NCBI GenBank assembly: GCA_040437565.1
Contig: JBDOQK010000059.1
Location: 124,001-188,000 of the forward strand
Direction: 5' to 3'
Length of the DNA: 64,000 bases
Source of the DNA: Albugo candida
Taxonomy: Eukaryota; Oomycota; Peronosporomycetes; Albuginales
Positions 1 to 10,835 of this stretch are shown in pieces. The translations under genes were made by a program, and so were the position numbers. The notes under the pieces were generated by a model. It saw only the letters and a program-made list of their open reading frames with translations, was not told the DNA's origin and ran no database searches. Each line of letters starts with the position of its first letter. Position 1 is the stretch's first letter.

Positions 1-3000
1 AAGTTTTTTACAAAAACCAGATGGTTCCCACGACGCGCACAGACGCTCTCGGCATCCGAGAGGCATCTGGCGGAATCTAACTCGCAACGTTATCAGCTTC
101 TTCGACAAATCGATCAGGTCGACGAGATGGAACGGACTGGAACCGCTTCAATATTTATTAGCGTCTTTGACATGCAATGGCAACCACTTCCGACCAATTT
201 GGTACGTTGATACCATAAAAACGTAAGGGGAGCTTACCTGGCGATTATAGAGCGATTGGATTGTTCCAGCGAATGATTTGTACATCATTTCTCTACAGCA
301 TTGCTCAGGACTTTCTGAGACGGAGAAAGCATTCCGACATTATTTAGAGTGTGTCAATGCACCTATGCGATATCGTGGAATTCTTTCCATCTCTGACAGC
401 AATGATCGCAGTAATGAAGTATGTGTAACTTCATCGAATGAATCCTGATCACTGAACGATTCTCTGTAGGCTTGTGTCTGCCAAATCATTTTTGTGAACG
501 ACTATGACATACAAAGCGGTAATGTGCTGTTTCCCGGGTCCCATGAGCATGGCTGGTCGCAACAAACGTCCATGAGAAATACCATTGGCATTCCAGTGAG
601 ATATTATGACGCATCGATGGCCTTCGTGTCGACCAACTTGACCTCGACCTCTATGCGCTATCCCGCCGGATTCTCATTATCTCGTGGTATTTCATACGGA
701 TACGACGCAATGGCGATCGCACTTGCAGATTATAATTCAACCTCTCATTTCGAAGTGGACGCAGGTGGTACCGATCTTTTGGTCAAGAAGGCTAATGCGA
801 TGCAGCTCATACAAGCTTTCGGTATGGACTCGGACTACGCAACTATTGATTTCCCGTACCTGTATCATCATACGTTTGTCATTGGGAATCTCAACTTTGA
901 GCTTAATGTGCCACCGTCCACAACGCCTATCAGTGAAATGGTACAAGCCTACAAAGCAGAATGTCTTAAACGCTCGACAAATCAGATGATTGAACAAGCT
1001 ATTCGGGCTCGTTTTCGTGGGAATGACAATGACGATCAGCGTACAGGTAAACTGACGCAAAAAGAGCAAGAATCAAATTCAATGGAGCGGTTTACAATCA
1101 CAGACTCGTCATCAAAGAGTTTGGAGCAAAACAGAGATGAAGAGGATACTTACGTCACAGTATGGAGTGGCGAAGAAGACGGGATCGAATTCGCCATGGT
1201 CGAATCTCGATCGGAGCGACGATCCTCAAGCTCGAGACTATCGGAATGGAATTTTGATGAGGAGAGCAAACACAACTCTGATGATTACCAGAATGTACTG
1301 CTCTTCCCCACTTCTTGGGAAGCGTTCCTTGATTGGAATTTATCCAGACAAGTAGCACCATGCTCCAATGTTATCGCTGAAAAGAATGAAGGTACCCGCA
1401 CGACTCGCAAGCTAATGGATTTGCTGTCCAAATCGAATTTCCTTGAGGAAACCACTGATCGGAAATGGAATGACCTTCTCCGCTTGGATGAATTACGCAT
1501 GGCGATGGAATCGAAGGAAATATTTTGTGGCTTTGAGGAACCATTGATTAAATTCCTTCCTCCATTTCCACGATTGATTGGCAGTGCTGTCGAATACAGC
1601 GCATTGAATTCGTCATCATGTACCAAAGCATTTGTAAATGAAGGAAAATCGGATACCGATGGCCGATCGGCTCGAACTACGTGCCGCTCGTCGACGTCGG
1701 AGGAGAGGGTGCAACCTGCTTTCAAAGATCGGATCCTATCACATTCACTGCAGGATACGAAAGCGCGGCTTCGTAATCGTCAGTACTGGATCTGTGAGAA
1801 GATTCTCACCTCATCTCATAAACCTGTTTGCAGCATTTATGAGCTCGATATTGATCGACTGTATGCNNNNNNNNNNNNNNNNNNNNNNNNNNNNNNNNNN
1901 NNNNNNNNNNNNNNNNNNNNNNNNNNNNNNNNNNNNNNNNNNNNNNNNNNNNNNNNNNNNNNNNNNGAATGAAGGTACCCGCACGACTCGCAAGCTAATG
2001 GATTTGCTGTCCAAATCGAATTTCCTTGAGGACACCACTGATCGGAAATGGAATGACCTTCTCCGCTTGGATGAATTACGCATGGCGATGGAATCGAAGG
2101 AAATATTTTGTGGCTTTGAGGAACCATTGATTAAATTCCTTCCTCCATTTCCACGATTGATTGGCAGTGCTGTCGAATACAGCGCATTGAATTCGTCATC
2201 ATGTACCAAAGCATTTGTAAATGAAGGAAAATCGGATACCGATGGCCGATCGGCTCGAACTACGTGCCGCTCGTCGACGTCGGAGGAGAGGGTGCAACCT
2301 GCTTTCAAAGATCGGATCCTATCACATTCACTGCAGGATACGAAAGCGCGGCTTCGTAATCGTCAGTACTGGATCTGTGAGAAGATTCTCACCTCATCTC
2401 ATAAACCTGTTTGCAGCATTTATGAGCTCGATATTGATCGACTGTATGCGTACAAAACCAAGGAACTCGAGTTTAGTCAAGCTTTACGCGACAGAAAAGA
2501 TGTCAAAGAATATAGGATTCAGCTCGGTAATCTGGATGCGAATCTCTGGACGTACACTGGTCCACGTGATAAAGAACACAACCGACGACTACGAAGTGAT
2601 AGTTTATCGTTTGTCGCATCTGACCGACCCATACTTTTATCAGACCGATATTCCTGGTCTTCAGCTTCCAGCCGAGCCTATCATGACGTCTCCACGGCCG
2701 ATAGTGCCAGCTCCAATCATACACATTACAGAGCACGCACGAATCACCCGCACCGTCCGATTTCTCTGACGAAAAGAGTCGGTCAAGTATTTCGACACGG
2801 AGCCGATATCTTTTCCCACTCTGCCAAAGGCTTCTTGGAAGGAAATGCTTCTTCACGGAAGGAAAATACAGACAACGATTTGATCCCTGTCGAGCCTGTG
2901 CAAGTGTCTACCATCTTTCCATTACCATCCGAAGACCCATATGCGTCACAACGCAAAGTGTATGAGGTCGCCCATGCAGTGCAAGTCGGTTTCCAGCGCA

Positions 3001-4194
3001 CACGTCGAGACAAAGATGAGGAAGAAGCCGAGCTCGCGTACATGAATCAACAGACATGCTCATGGCGTGAAGCTTCTACGCGAGGAATTCGGCATTGTAC
3101 GATCGCACGTGCTGTGAACGGTGTTCTTCACATCGCTATCAAGATCCAAGCTGAGAAGGATTGTGGTGGTCAGGGCGTACTTTGCATCCGTGAAAGTCAA
3201 TTCATACAACCAACGTGTGCTGGAAAAGATGANNNNNNNNNNNNNNNNNNNNNNNNNNNNNNNNNNNNNNNNNNNNNNNNNNNNNNNNNNNNNNNNNNNN
3301 NNNNNNNNNNNNNNNNNNNNNNNNNNNNNNNNCAAGGAACTCGAGTTTAGTCAAGCTTTACGCGACAGAAAAGATGTCAAAGAATATAGGATTCAGCTCG
3401 GTAATCTGGATGCGAATCTCTGGACGTACACTGGTCCACGTGATAAAGAACACAACCGACGACTACGAAGTGATAGTTTATCGTTTGTCGCATCTGACCG
3501 ACCCATACTTTTATCAGACCGATATTCCTGGTCTTCAGCTTCCAGCCGAGCCTATCATGACGTCTCCACGGCCGATAGTGCCAGCTCCAATCATACACAT
3601 TACAGAGCACGCACGAATCACCCGCACCGTCCGATTTCTCTGACGAAAAGAGTCGGTCAAGTATTTCGACACGGAGCCGATATCTTTTCCCACTCTGCCA
3701 AAGGCTTCTTGGAAGGAAATGCTTCTTCACGGAAGGAAAATACAGACAACGATTTGATCCCTGTCGAGCCTGTGCAAGTGTCTACCATCTTTCCATTACC
3801 ATCCGAAGACCCATATGCGTCACAACGCAAAGTGTATGAGGTCGCCCATGCAGTGCAAGTCGGTTTCCAGCGCACACGTCGAGACAAAGATGAGGAAGAA
3901 GCCGAGCTCGCGTACATGAATCAACAGACATGCTCATGGCGTGAAGCTTCTACGCGAGGAATTCGGCATTGTACGATCGCACGTGCTGTGAACGGTGTTC
4001 TTCACATCGCTATCAAGATCCAAGCTGAGAAGGATTGTGGTGGTCAGGGCGTACTTTGCATCCGTGAAAGTCAATTCATACAACCAACGTGTGCTGGAAA
4101 AGATGAGTTTAAGCGCGTCCCGTTCGATCTGAAGCTCACGTGGGGTGGCCGCCACGTTGGCTATCTTCATGGTGATATTGTTAGCATTTTCTAA
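1..4194 (+). CDS. Inositol-polyphosphate 5-phosphatase-like protein, 5' partial, probably catalytically degenerate
   Basis: The frame is open from base 1, so the start lies outside the window. Exons are about 1-201, 299-418 and 470 onward (introns 202-298 and 419-469, both GT-AG). Once the two gap duplications are removed, coding runs 470-1866, 2450-3232, 4107-4194 with the frame intact at each join, giving about 862 visible residues. The order of motifs follows the IPPc domain: a beta strand ending SVFDMQ where active enzymes have TWN, then TSMRNTIGIPV for the GNKG region, AFVSTNLTS for the SHL region, HHTFVIGNLNFE for GDLNYR, an LLRLDELR helix with GFEEPLIKFLPPF, AFKDRIL for WCDRIL and SSHKPV for SDHKPV. 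Several acidic and histidine catalytic positions are changed, so it may be a pseudoenzyme. The C-terminal part (about 400 residues) is low-complexity and ends in a beta-rich segment. Family assignment is fairly sure; activity is doubtful. Confidence 0.7.
1867..1966. other. Assembly gap 1 (100 N) with duplicated flanks
   Basis: Bases 1384-1866 (483 bp) recur at 1967-2449. One difference is visible (A at 1450, C at 2033, changing Glu to Asp). The gap lies inside the 5-phosphatase-like gene, and coding is continuous if one copy is dropped. Confidence 0.95.
3233..3332. other. Assembly gap 2 (100 N) with duplicated flanks
   Basis: Bases 2459-3232 (774 bp) recur at 3333-4106. The same gene reads in frame from 3232 into 4107 when one copy is removed. 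Confidence 0.95.
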
Positions 4195-4249
4195 TTTGAC
4201 CCACCAGCCCTCTGTGACCTTTTGAGATCGCTCCATCAACGTCTGCTTC

Positions 4250-5334
4250 ATGGTCCTTACGGAAGGTGGTGAAGCTACAAATGCCAATGGAGAGAGTGAA
4301 GAGATTCGCCAAGCAATCCTTCTTCGTGAAAAATTATCGCAAAACAATAGCAAGTAGGCAGATTTTTCTTTCTCTTTTTTCTCTCATGTCGCCTTGCTGG
4401 TAGGCTCCAACGCAAACTCAGTGCTTTTCTGCATGCGCAACAAGGAAATAATAACAGCGCAGTGACGTCTATCTCCTCTTCCTCCGAGAAAGAGATTTCT
4501 TCCTGCGGTAATGGGAATAGTATCGCGAATGAGAAGCGGTATTATGAAAACCTCGATTGTTTGCACGACACACAGACACATACATATTCATTAAAAAGGG
4601 ATTATGATCGAGTTGCCACAGAACTCAAAATGAAAGTCGACGAGAAAGAGGTCAAAGTGATTGAGATCTACGAATCCTTCCTGAGGTTCAAGCGCGAGGT
4701 TGCAGGAAATGCGGAAAGTATGCGCACAGGACGGACGCTATCGAAACGGGTCATTGTGGAAATGGAAAACAGCGAAGTGAAAAAAGATCAAGAAATCGAG
4801 AAATTTCGGCTCAAGTTTATTCATTTGAGAACGAAAGTGAAGCGATTGGAGCAGCAATTGCATGCAAAGGAACAATTAGCAGAAGGTTTACATTTGATCG
4901 ATTTTGAACAACTTAAATTTGAGAATCAAACATTGAGTGAGAAGATCGAAGAGCGTACTGAAGAACTTACAAAGTTAAGAAAGAAAACTACGTCCACAGC
5001 GCAAGTTCTCACACACGTGAAAGAGAAGCTTCATTTTGTGCTTGTAGAGAACCAAAAACTCAAGAAGGAGCTTGTACAAGTTGATGACATGGTCCGAGCA
5101 AATCGCGAGATCCTTGCCAGATCAAAAAAAGACCGGGAGTCAAAGCGACGCCATTTGACTCAGCTGAGGGAAGCAGATGGTGCTTTAAACTCGGATGCTT
5201 TGATTCAAGACTACAACGAGAGAAAAGTTGAGTACAGAGAGCTCGAAAGTCGGCTATCGGGATTGAAAAAACACCTTGCATTTTTAAAGCAGCTTTTGAC
5301 GCCCACGGACCCCAGTGCTTATGAAAATATATGA
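4250..5334 (+). CDS. CCDC113: Coiled-coil protein CCDC113 (CFAP263) homologue
   Basis: Two exons, 4250-4353 and 4404-5334, joined across a 50-nt GT-AG intron; about 344 residues. The ATG at 4250 is chosen because the frame is continuous across the splice, and it lies only 55 bp after the preceding stop. The protein is almost entirely charged coiled coil. The C-terminal half, with FEQLKFENQTLSEKIEER and the following VLTHVKEKLHFV segment, closely resembles the DUF4201 domain of CCDC113. In animals and ciliates that protein works at cilia, in centriolar satellites and at the axonemal doublet, with CCDC96. In an oomycete the likely role is in zoospore flagella. Family assignment rests on remembered motif similarity; function in this organism is inferred. 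Confidence 0.8.
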
Positions 5335-5804
5335 GAATTGCCGCGTAGCATTCATATGTTTAGTGGCGTGCGCTTGGTCACTTTTATGTAGTCAAAACAG
5401 GAGGAGGTCGAAGAGGAACGGTTCATTTAGTTGAAAACACCTTTTGCTTCTAATCTGGAGTGTCAACTTCTTGTATCCACGCAAGCGAGATAGTATAAGA
5501 TCATTGGAGTTCTTTGAAGGTATAAGACCATTTGCATTTTCCATAAAAAGTCAGAATTTGGAGGCACAGAAGTGATCAGCTGTAAGGAACAGAGGCTTGA
5601 TTGCCACTGATGTCACAGATGTTTGATTCTATCTAAGGCGTGTGATAAGCTCGAAATTCACGTATCCAATAGGCTTCCATGAAGAGGAAGGGAACATACA
5701 ACGACAAAGACTTTTGCGCAATTTTATCTCATTCTCGGGATCAAATTATAGAAGCACGCAACCAAACGCTCACAAGCCGATGCGAAGCACCTTATACTTT
5801 CAAC
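5335..5804. other. Intergenic stretch, nothing recognised
   Basis: This is AT-rich sequence after the CCDC113 stop. Short frames on the plus strand (from 5642 and 5679) have no family features and lie antisense to the small secreted-protein frame that follows. Confidence 0.5.
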
Positions 5805-6173
5805 TTAAACGCCTACTTTATCGTCATTTCCTTCTTTTGTCATCACTGCGGTCAGCAGATCCATGATCGAATCGCGAAGCATACTCCGGTCCCCTCGGGC
5901 GGCATCGACAACGGCTTGTGCACGGGACAACGCCAACATATTGGGACTTTGGTGTCATACGGCGCGGATGATATTTTTTGAAACGGTGGCAGTGTCTTGG
6001 TCGGGAGTATTCGCAATTACGTCTTCAATGCTTTGTCCAAAATGAAATATGTCGTTCTGAGTAGCTAAGATATTCCTTCGTAATCCTGAAGATGTACGAT
6101 GTTTTTCTTCTTCACATTGTACCGGAATGGATGTGTAGAGTGCAGCGACGATCGAGATGGTGATGATTTGCAT
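5805..6173 (-). pseudogene. Small secreted-protein frame, interrupted once
   Basis: From the ATG at 6173 the frame starts with a short hydrophobic leader (MQIITISIVAALYTSIPVQC) typical of a signal peptide. A polar, coding-like sequence follows. The frame is 123 codons long down to 5805 and is interrupted once in the middle. The part after the interruption (containing SRAQAVVDAARGDRSMLRD) still looks like protein, so it is either a recently decayed gene, a sequencing error or an unrecognised intron. No intron I tried keeps the frame. There is no clear RXLR or CHXC motif. Product unknown; a secreted host-interaction protein is only a guess. Confidence 0.4.
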
Positions 6174-6742
6174 TGTGGAGATTGAATCAAATTGTAGAAT
6201 GTGTTCATCGTACTCGTTGAGATTGCATAGAGCGCTTTCGACTCTTTATCTATGCGAGAAATTGTCAGCGTGAGTCGAAGAAAGTTCAAGAGCATTCTAG
6301 TTGTATTCCTGTGTGGATATTATCGTCAGAAAAGCTGCAGGTTATTTTAATTTGATTCACGACAACACATAGATCAAAAGCTACTGTAGTTTGTGCGTTT
6401 ACATTAGCAATTTGTGGCTAATGGATGTTAGGTCGCAGCTAACTATAAACTTTGATAGTATTCACTAGTGCCTGCGTTCTGGTCGCTACAAATGATCATC
6501 TGGCGGAGTTAAGCAATAACTCCAGTACTCGTGCAACGTTAGCGTCAACTGGTATGCTTGACACATGCAGGTTGAATGTCTGAAACAAAGCGAACGGGTG
6601 TGAAGAAGAACTAAATACAAACCATGAAGACTTGCTACTCAACTCGAGATAGCTGAACAGGAATTTTACCCAGTCTACGTCGTACAACAATCTCTTTATT
6701 TGGAATATAGAAAACAAGCAAACACAAAAGTACTACACGTAT
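6174..6742. other. Intergenic stretch
   Basis: This lies between the small secreted-protein frame and the 3' end of the first GH28 gene. From 6617 onward it is part of the block repeated after gap 3. No gene or RNA was recognised. Confidence 0.5.
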
Positions 6743-7870
6743 TCATTGACACTTCACCCCGTTCTTCGGATCTTTTGGTATATTCTGGCATTTGGCAAGT
6801 CCTTCCGCCGTACCACCCGTAATTTGTATATTGCTCCATTGCCAATCAGAACACGAGCCATCTCCGCAGTAAACAAGGACCCGCTGTGCCTTTTCTCTAA
6901 CGGTACCTTTGAAATTGCTGATTTTCAGTCCTCTGATTTCAACTCCATTGGTCGCAGCCCTTTGTGGCACATTGCCTTTTGCGTCCAAGTAATCTTGACG
7001 AATGAGAATGCCAAAATCCTTGATGTTATTTATTACGATGTCGGTTACTTTGATGTTAATCACACTTCCCGACGCGCCTTGTATAGTCTTGATGCGAAAA
7101 CCGTTGAGGCTATCTGTGATATTAATGTAGGATATAGTTACGTCGCTAACGTCATTAACCCGCTTTTGACCGATCGACCCGATAGATGCGCCATTGCCTC
7201 CCAGACATTGTGATTTTGTAAACGTAATATTGCTTCCAGAGGTAGCCGTGAAGCAATCGTCTTGATTATGTACGTAGCAGTCTCTGATTATGATACCCGT
7301 CGATTGCGTCACGTGAAACCCATCCGTATTTTTGGCAAGGCCGTCGCCGGCTTGATTGTCGATATTGATATTGTTGAAGATTGTGTTTTGTGAATTGGAT
7401 ATCATAAAGACATGAGCAGGTGCATTCAAAACGGAGAGACCTTCGACGTGAGAGTCGACTAAGTGGAATAGGAAAAATTTCGGATTCAGTTTGCCATCAT
7501 TATTATTCTTATCCCAGTAGCATGCTCCGCTCCCATCAAACTTATTACCAGTCGCGCCGGTGATATGCACATTTTTTCCTTCGATATATACGAAATATTC
7601 CAAAGCGTGCCTATTTTGTGGATTGCATTTGAAAACAATCGTTCCGGTAAAAACGAGTTCTATGCCCTGTGGGAGCACGCGCAAATCAAGCTTCTTCCCA
7701 GCGGGTACCGTTAAATCTCCGAAAGTGACAATGGTGCATTTCTTTTGGACTATTACTTCCAATATTTTATCGACGTCTTGATCGACAGGAATAGTGCAGC
7801 GAACTGGAGATCGTGCAAGTGCGCACTTTAGCAGCACAAATATATAGAATGCTTGATGTTTCGACAACAT
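6743..7870 (-). CDS. Secreted polygalacturonase-family protein (GH28), active-site His replaced
   Basis: A single-exon frame of 375 residues from the ATG at 7870; upstream in-frame codons lack an ATG. The N-terminus (MLSKHQAFYIFVLLKCALA) is a likely signal peptide, so the protein should be exported. GH28 enzymes hydrolyse alpha-1,4-galacturonan in plant pectin. The right-handed beta-helix repeats and motifs are present: NTDGF (residues about 181-185), NQDDCF with the paired Asp (204-205) and RIK (259-261). The usual GGHG motif reads GGNG (about 224-227), so the conserved catalytic-site histidine is Asn. It may be weakly active or inactive, or may bind pectin or plant inhibitors; this is inference. 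An identical copy after gap 3 is probably the same gene. Confidence 0.85.
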   Translation of the reverse strand: MLSKHQAFYIFVLLKCALARSPVRCTIPVDQDVDKILEVIVQKKCTIVTFGDLTVPAGKKLDLRVLPQGIELVFTGTIVFKCNPQNRHALEYFVYIEGKNVHITGATGNKFDGSGACYWDKNNNDGKLNPKFFLFHLVDSHVEGLSVLNAPAHVFMISNSQNTIFNNINIDNQAGDGLAKNTDGFHVTQSTGIIIRDCYVHNQDDCFTATSGSNITFTKSQCLGGNGASIGSIGQKRVNDVSDVTISYINITDSLNGFRIKTIQGASGSVINIKVTDIVINNIKDFGILIRQDYLDAKGNVPQRAATNGVEIRGLKISNFKGTVREKAQRVLVYCGDGSCSDWQWSNIQITGGTAEGLAKCQNIPKDPKNGVKCQ

Positions 7871-8339
7871 ATTTTGATGCTTTTTGATGTTCGAAAGGCC
7901 GCAAATCGTAATATGATCGATCAAGAAGGAAAGGTGCTATTTAAATATTTCTGCTATCAGTAGTGCGTCACTAATGTTGGGTCTTTACGGAAGGTAACCA
8001 GACCTGTCGCCATTTCCTCATGGCATTCGGATTTCTTGCTTAAAAGACGAGAAAGAGTGAATTCAAGCCTCCTGAGTTCTCTATTTTTGGGCGTGCGTCC
8101 CCTTTCCTGGAGAACAGACACATATAGTGGTGTGCTTCCTGATCTTTAAAACATCTGGACACTTACGCTACTACTCGCCCTGCGAGCGTTCAATGACACG
8201 GATCAGTTACGGATCAGTATCAGAGAACATATGTGGTGATGCAAGTGCACATGTAGAAATACTTAATTGGAATTGCATACGTTTACTGATAGTGTATATA
8301 GAATAATTCATTGAAGGAGCGTGCGTATACTGATGCCAC

Positions 8340-8439
8340 NNNNNNNNNNNNNNNNNNNNNNNNNNNNNNNNNNNNNNNNNNNNNNNNNNNNNNNNNNNNN
8401 NNNNNNNNNNNNNNNNNNNNNNNNNNNNNNNNNNNNNNN
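8340..8439. other. Assembly gap 3 (100 N) with duplicated flanks
   Basis: Bases 6617-8339 (1723 bp, including the whole GH28 gene) recur at 8440-10162 with an offset of 1823. The left contig ends inside a tandem repeat that continues after 10162, which probably explains the break. Confidence 0.95.
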
Positions 8440-8565
8440 ACAAACCATGAAGACTTGCTACTCAACTCGAGATAGCTGAACAGGAATTTTACCCAGTCTA
8501 CGTCGTACAACAATCTCTTTATTTGGAATATAGAAAACAAGCAAACACAAAAGTACTACACGTAT

Positions 8566-9693
8566 TCATTGACACTTCACCCCGTTCTTCGGATCTTTTG
8601 GTATATTCTGGCATTTGGCAAGTCCTTCCGCCGTACCACCCGTAATTTGTATATTGCTCCATTGCCAATCAGAACACGAGCCATCTCCGCAGTAAACAAG
8701 GACCCGCTGTGCCTTTTCTCTAACGGTACCTTTGAAATTGCTGATTTTCAGTCCTCTGATTTCAACTCCATTGGTCGCAGCCCTTTGTGGCACATTGCCT
8801 TTTGCGTCCAAGTAATCTTGACGAATGAGAATGCCAAAATCCTTGATGTTATTTATTACGATGTCGGTTACTTTGATGTTAATCACACTTCCCGACGCGC
8901 CTTGTATAGTCTTGATGCGAAAACCGTTGAGGCTATCTGTGATATTAATGTAGGATATAGTTACGTCGCTAACGTCATTAACCCGCTTTTGACCGATCGA
9001 CCCGATAGATGCGCCATTGCCTCCCAGACATTGTGATTTTGTAAACGTAATATTGCTTCCAGAGGTAGCCGTGAAGCAATCGTCTTGATTATGTACGTAG
9101 CAGTCTCTGATTATGATACCCGTCGATTGCGTCACGTGAAACCCATCCGTATTTTTGGCAAGGCCGTCGCCGGCTTGATTGTCGATATTGATATTGTTGA
9201 AGATTGTGTTTTGTGAATTGGATATCATAAAGACATGAGCAGGTGCATTCAAAACGGAGAGACCTTCGACGTGAGAGTCGACTAAGTGGAATAGGAAAAA
9301 TTTCGGATTCAGTTTGCCATCATTATTATTCTTATCCCAGTAGCATGCTCCGCTCCCATCAAACTTATTACCAGTCGCGCCGGTGATATGCACATTTTTT
9401 CCTTCGATATATACGAAATATTCCAAAGCGTGCCTATTTTGTGGATTGCATTTGAAAACAATCGTTCCGGTAAAAACGAGTTCTATGCCCTGTGGGAGCA
9501 CGCGCAAATCAAGCTTCTTCCCAGCGGGTACCGTTAAATCTCCGAAAGTGACAATGGTGCATTTCTTTTGGACTATTACTTCCAATATTTTATCGACGTC
9601 TTGATCGACAGGAATAGTGCAGCGAACTGGAGATCGTGCAAGTGCGCACTTTAGCAGCACAAATATATAGAATGCTTGATGTTTCGACAACAT
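8566..9693 (-). CDS. GH28 polygalacturonase-family protein, apparent duplicate made by gap 3
   Basis: The protein is identical to the frame at 6743-7870 over its full length, and the identity extends through the flanking non-coding DNA exactly up to the gap edges. That pattern is expected from an unmerged contig overlap, not from a natural tandem duplication, whose non-coding DNA would normally have diverged. I list it only so that the window is complete; it should be counted once. A very recent true duplication cannot be excluded from sequence alone. Motifs and start are as for the first copy. Confidence 0.8.
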   Translation of the reverse strand: MLSKHQAFYIFVLLKCALARSPVRCTIPVDQDVDKILEVIVQKKCTIVTFGDLTVPAGKKLDLRVLPQGIELVFTGTIVFKCNPQNRHALEYFVYIEGKNVHITGATGNKFDGSGACYWDKNNNDGKLNPKFFLFHLVDSHVEGLSVLNAPAHVFMISNSQNTIFNNINIDNQAGDGLAKNTDGFHVTQSTGIIIRDCYVHNQDDCFTATSGSNITFTKSQCLGGNGASIGSIGQKRVNDVSDVTISYINITDSLNGFRIKTIQGASGSVINIKVTDIVINNIKDFGILIRQDYLDAKGNVPQRAATNGVEIRGLKISNFKGTVREKAQRVLVYCGDGSCSDWQWSNIQITGGTAEGLAKCQNIPKDPKNGVKCQ

Positions 9694-10076
9694 ATTTTGA
9701 TGCTTTTTGATGTTCGAAAGGCCGCAAATCGTAATATGATCGATCAAGAAGGAAAGGTGCTATTTAAATATTTCTGCTATCAGTAGTGCGTCACTAATGT
9801 TGGGTCTTTACGGAAGGTAACCAGACCTGTCGCCATTTCCTCATGGCATTCGGATTTCTTGCTTAAAAGACGAGAAAGAGTGAATTCAAGCCTCCTGAGT
9901 TCTCTATTTTTGGGCGTGCGTCCCCTTTCCTGGAGAACAGACACATATAGTGGTGTGCTTCCTGATCTTTAAAACATCTGGACACTTACGCTACTACTCG
10001 CCCTGCGAGCGTTCAATGACACGGATCAGTTACGGATCAGTATCAGAGAACATATGTGGTGATGCAAGTGCACATG

Positions 10077-10230
10077 TAGAAATACTTAATTGGAATTGCA
10101 TACGTTTACTGATAGTGTATATAGAATAATTCATTGAAGGAGCGTGCGTATACTGATGCCACTTGTTAAAGTACTTCATTGGAATGACGTGCGTTTACTG
10201 ATGCCACGTGTTAAAGTTCTTTGAAAACTG
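10077..10230. repeat. Degenerate tandem repeat, unit about 44 bp, 3 to 4 copies
   Basis: Units share the core CGTTTACTGAT or CGTATACTGATGCCAC followed by a variable GTTAAAGT-like stretch and CTTCATTGGAA or TTCATTGAAGG. The last two full units are most alike. The first copies also occur before gap 3 (about 8254-8339), where the contig stops. Confidence 0.7.
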
Positions 10231-10673
10231 ACTCTATGATTATATTATACATTACATGCGGTGGGAGCCCTAACTTTGCCATGTGGCTACCCTGCTAGCA
10301 CCCAGGGGATGATGCGTTGCTGGCGACACCATTTGGATTATAAGCTTCTGGAGAAAGTCAAAATAGGGGACAGAAACGCATGATATATTTGTGTGAATTT
10401 GTGCGATCAGCTTACAGCGTCTGATTATCCTTATGTCTTGAACAAAGAATCAGTAGCACATTCAAATTCCATCGTCAAATCCACTCTCTCCAGCGTTTCG
10501 CCGATCAGAAGAACCGAGCAGCAGAGTCAGACAAGTGCCTATATAGCGTCAGACAAAGCAATCAACGATTACTTCGTGTTGAATAGTAGTATGTCGTAAC
10601 ATTGTATGGGTTTGACATGCTTTGAATTCAAACACGATGCAAAAGGAGAAGCTGCTAGCGATCACATTCATAG

Positions 10674-10835
10674 AATCAAGAGATTTTAAGGCGTCTTCTC
10701 GAAGACATGGAGTCAACTTTAAAATGGGGTTGTATTCTGAGAGAAGACGTCAAGATGGAGTCCTGGGAGACAATTACGACCTCGCGACGCTATGTATATG
10801 TGGATGACTGTGACGCATGGTTCATCTTATTCTAG
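10674..10835 (+). other. Exon-like open frame of 53 codons
   Basis: Between in-frame stops the plus strand encodes a protein-like segment containing LRRLLEDMESTLKW and SRRYVYVDDCDAWF, rich in acidic and aromatic residues unlike the surrounding frames. An ATG occurs at 10707. No partner exon with matching phase was found. It could be a short gene, a single exon or a relic; product unknown. Confidence 0.25.
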
